The notes under the pieces are model-generated. The model was given only the letters and a program-made list of their open reading frames with translations. It was not told the origin of the DNA and ran no database searches. Below, piece by piece: positions 6,166-7,364 of a stretch of DNA of 7,364 nt (within the stretch, counting starts at the first letter, position 1; every line of letters starts with the position of its first letter). The stretch spans positions 1 through 7,364 of the forward strand of contig JBKECY010000022.1 in NCBI GenBank assembly GCA_047975025.1, in the 5' to 3' direction. The translations under genes and the position numbers were made by a program. The DNA is from JBKECY01 sp047975025. Lineage in GTDB: Bacteria; Bacillota; Clostridia; Lachnospirales; Lachnospiraceae.

Positions 6166-6840
6166 TTACATCAGTTCCTGCATCCCTGCAAAATCAGTAA
6201 TATAGATTTCGCGTTTTTGGATAGCAATCAATCCATCTTCCTGCATATTCATAAGCTCTCTTGACAACGACGGCCTCGCTGTATTTAGAAAATCCGCCAG
6301 TTTTTCGCGATTCATTGTCAGAGTTACCCGCCCATCTGGCGCCGCATTTTTAAGTAAAATCTTCGCAATCTTCTGCCGGAGCGACGCACAGGACAGAATC
6401 TGCACTTTCTGATTAAGAAAGTAGGCCTTTTGAGCAAGTATCGTCAGCATATTTGAAATCAGCTGTGTATGGTGCCCGCATTGATCTCCGCAGGTATGAT
6501 ACAGAAACTCTTTCGGCATTCGCAGAATACTTGCGGCTGTTACTGCCTGCGCATAGTGATCGTACTCCTGCCGCCTTAAGAAGAGAAAGACCTCCCCAAA
6601 GAGCTCTCCACTTGTATCAAAGGTGGCTACGATACTGCGTTTGCCCGCAGCGGTATCATTGCATACAACAATGGTTCCTTCTATAAGAATCAGCAGGTGA
6701 GTTGGCTCGTCCTTCTGATGAAAAACAATTTCATCCTTTTTGTAAGAGATAACCTCAGAGTGGCTGCATTGCAAGCAGTCAGCGATTTCGGCCTCAGTCA
6801 TGCCAGAAAAAAGAGGGCTGTGTTTTAGTTTTGTGACCAT
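6166..6840 (-). CDS. Crp/Fnr-family transcriptional regulator
   Basis: 224-residue regulator of usual family length. The cyclic-nucleotide-binding-like beta-roll (about 8-115) contains LILIEGTIVV and GELFGEVFLF; a dimerisation helix (about 120-148) leads to the winged helix-turn-helix (about 150-217) with MNREKLADFLNTARPSLSREL, a form common in clostridial members. The canonical cAMP phosphate-binding Arg-Ser motif is not evident, so cAMP is unlikely to be the ligand. Cysteines at 22, 25, 117 and 121 (CGDQCGHH) could bind a metal, Fe-S cluster or heme (inference). The ATG has a GGGAGG site five bases upstream and a consensus promoter. It is the first gene of a two-gene unit with ygbA, so an NO or redox signal is plausible, as with HcpR/Fnr-like regulators of anaerobes, but the ligand is unproven. 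Confidence 0.92.
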   Translation of the reverse strand: MVTKLKHSPLFSGMTEAEIADCLQCSHSEVISYKKDEIVFHQKDEPTHLLILIEGTIVVCNDTAAGKRSIVATFDTSGELFGEVFLFLRRQEYDHYAQAVTAASILRMPKEFLYHTCGDQCGHHTQLISNMLTILAQKAYFLNQKVQILSCASLRQKIAKILLKNAAPDGRVTLTMNREKLADFLNTARPSLSRELMNMQEDGLIAIQKREIYITDFAGMQELM

Positions 6841-6877
6841 GGTTACCTCCCTTGGTGGTGTGTACTACTTAGAATTG

Positions 6878-6906
6878 ATTATCTCATTGCGTAGTGTAAA
6901 TGTAAA
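6878..6906 (-). promoter_or_regulatory. SigA promoter of the Crp/Fnr-ygbA operon
   Basis: On the minus strand TTTACA (-35, 6901-6906) is followed after exactly 17 bases by GATAAT (-10, 6878-6883), about 38 bases before the regulator ATG. Both hexamers match the consensus at five of six positions. Confidence 0.7.
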
Positions 6907-6922
6907 GGGAGAGTTTATATGT
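6898..6922. promoter_or_regulatory. Candidate operator dyad over the -35 of the Crp/Fnr promoter
   Basis: AAATGTAAA (6898-6906) and TTTATATGT (6914-6922) are inverted copies matching at seven of nine positions around a 7-base centre, overlapping the -35 hexamer. Size and symmetry suit a Crp/Fnr-type dimer, so autoregulation is possible. A second, wider dyad, AGTGTAAA (6893-6900) with TTTACACT (6929-6936), has the same centre near 6914. The area is A/T-rich, so chance symmetry is a real alternative. Confidence 0.3.
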
Positions 6923-6978
6923 TATAATTTTACACTTAATTATTCACTTTTTTTTGAGTTTTGCTCTTACTTATTTAA

Positions 6979-7007
6979 TTGAAATACTTGGTCAGAAATG
7001 TTACAAT
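6979..7007 (+). promoter_or_regulatory. SigA promoter of the interrupted gene at 7052
   Basis: TTGAAA (-35, 6979-6984), a 17-base spacer and TACAAT (-10, 7002-7007) form a good vegetative promoter on the plus strand. Predicted transcription start is near 7014, giving a leader of about 38 bases before the ATG. It diverges from the Crp/Fnr promoter; the -35 boxes are about 70 bases apart. Confidence 0.65.
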
Positions 7008-7037
7008 AATCAAACTTAAACAAGGAGCTGTTTTTTT

Positions 7038-7044
7038 AAGGAGG
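7038..7044 (+). promoter_or_regulatory. Strong ribosome binding site for the gene at 7052
   Basis: AAGGAGG sits seven bases before the ATG at 7052, a near-perfect Shine-Dalgarno sequence. It supports the reality of this otherwise unrecognised gene and fixes its start. A second AAGGAG lies at 7022-7027, too far upstream to serve this ATG. Confidence 0.75.
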
Positions 7045-7051
7045 TACTTTT

Positions 7052-7285
7052 ATGTGTTTTAGTATTGGAATTGAAGATTTAGCAGCAAATGCTATGATTG
7101 CTTCATTAAATTATGGAGATAAGCGGTTTCTCACCTACAATGAAATCGAGGATTATGGTTCTTCTGTGATTCAGTTACTAAATGCGCAAGGTGAAAAAGC
7201 CGTTCTTATCTTATCCAGAGAATGTACAAATGACTTATTTAGAAACTGGAGTGCCCCCCGATCTTTGTACCAGTGGAAGAGTTAG
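7052..7285 (+). CDS. Unrecognised protein, interrupted after codon 65 by the right IS
   Basis: The gene has a consensus promoter and a near-perfect ribosome binding site, so it is very likely real. Native sequence ends with codon 65 (7244-7246); the IS begins at 7247 and adds 12 codons (WSAPRSLYQWKS) before a TAG-type in-frame stop. The visible part starts MCFSIGIEDLAANAMIAS, then GDKRFLTYNEIEDYG and an alternating hydrophobic stretch KAVLILSRECTNDLF. It shows no signal peptide or membrane segment and looks like a small mixed alpha/beta cytoplasmic protein. I do not recognise the family and cannot give a function. The full length is unknown because the remainder lies beyond the IS. It is divergent from the Crp/Fnr regulator, which could make it a target of that regulator (inference). 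Confidence 0.65.
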   Translation: MCFSIGIEDLAANAMIASLNYGDKRFLTYNEIEDYGSSVIQLLNAQGEKAVLILSRECTNDLFRNWSAPRSLYQWKS

Positions 7286-7364
7286 TTTTGATATGATAAA
7301 CTAACAAAAAGGAGCAGTACAAAAATGGGAAAAGCAAGGTACACAACGGAGCAAATCATCGTCA
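7247..7364 (+). mobile_element. Right IS copy, terminal 118 bp (IS3-family-like, orfA-proximal end)
   Basis: Starts TGGAGTGCCCCCCGATC directly after codon 65 of the preceding gene and is identical over all 118 visible bases to the inverted copy at 3-120. It contains the same leader, AAGGAG site (7309-7314) and orfA start, reading out of the window. Because both copies show the same terminus facing inward, they are in inverted orientation. Only the near end is visible, so IS length, the far repeat and target duplication cannot be judged. Confidence 0.8.
7325..7364 (+). CDS. IS3-family transposase OrfA, N-terminal fragment (right copy)
   Basis: Thirteen codons, MGKARYTTEQIIV, before the window ends; identical to the left copy. 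The AAGGAG at 7309-7314 is 10 bases upstream of the ATG. It resembles the N-terminal helix-turn-helix of IS3-family OrfA, but the fragment is very short. Confidence 0.65.
   Translation, partial: MGKARYTTEQIIV

Noticed and set aside
5827..6264. Long open frame of 145 codons on the plus strand opposite ygbA and the end of the Crp/Fnr gene.
   Set aside because: It is antisense to a clear YgbA-family gene, has no good ribosome binding site, and its translation is rich in His, Leu and Ser without domain features. It is a shadow of the real gene.
1..7364. CRISPR array, tRNA or rRNA genes, or a defence cassette.
   Set aside because: No spaced direct repeats, no tRNA-like cloverleaf and no rRNA sequence were seen, and all long frames are accounted for by the genes listed.

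Overview
The window looks like a chromosomal fragment from an anaerobic, moderately low-GC Firmicute, most likely a gut Clostridia/Lachnospiraceae member. The reasons are the YesM/YesN-type two-component system, the strong AGGAGG-like ribosome binding sites, consensus SigA promoters, a clostridial-style Crp/Fnr regulator and the general protein style. The genus cannot be fixed from the sequence.

Layout. Both ends (1-120 and 7247-7364) are the same terminus of an IS3-family-like insertion sequence, in opposite orientation, each with the first codons of its orfA reading outward. Between them lie: (i) 121-2018 (+), a sensor histidine kinase whose 5' part was removed by the left IS, followed with an ATGA overlap by its intact AraC-type response regulator; (ii) 2015-5582 (-), a two-gene unit with a cytoplasmic GH31 alpha-glycosidase first and a uroporphyrinogen-decarboxylase-superfamily protein (not HemE) second; this unit converges on the response regulator with a 4-base overlap of stop regions; (iii) 5583-5772, an intergenic region holding the GH31 promoter, a 31-bp dyad over the predicted start site and the terminator of the next unit; (iv) 5773-6840 (-), a Crp/Fnr-family regulator followed by a YgbA-family (nitrosative-stress-associated) cysteine protein; (v) 6841-7051, a divergent promoter region; (vi) 7052 (+) onward, an unrecognised gene cut after 65 codons by the right IS.

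How the parts may work together. The YesMN-type pair typically senses carbohydrate or envelope cues and activates sugar-uptake and glycosidase genes, so the neighbouring GH31/URO-D-like unit is a natural target. Its promoter has a perfect TATAAT but no good -35, which would fit an activator-dependent promoter. With the kinase decapitated, that circuit is probably broken or altered in this strain. The Crp/Fnr-YgbA unit is a separate stress module with its own promoter and terminator. No transporter is present, so the glycan substrate remains open. I see no clearly new defence or mobile system. The most interesting items are the inverted IS ends with two interrupted genes, the GH31/URO-D-like pairing, and the dyad at the GH31 start site.
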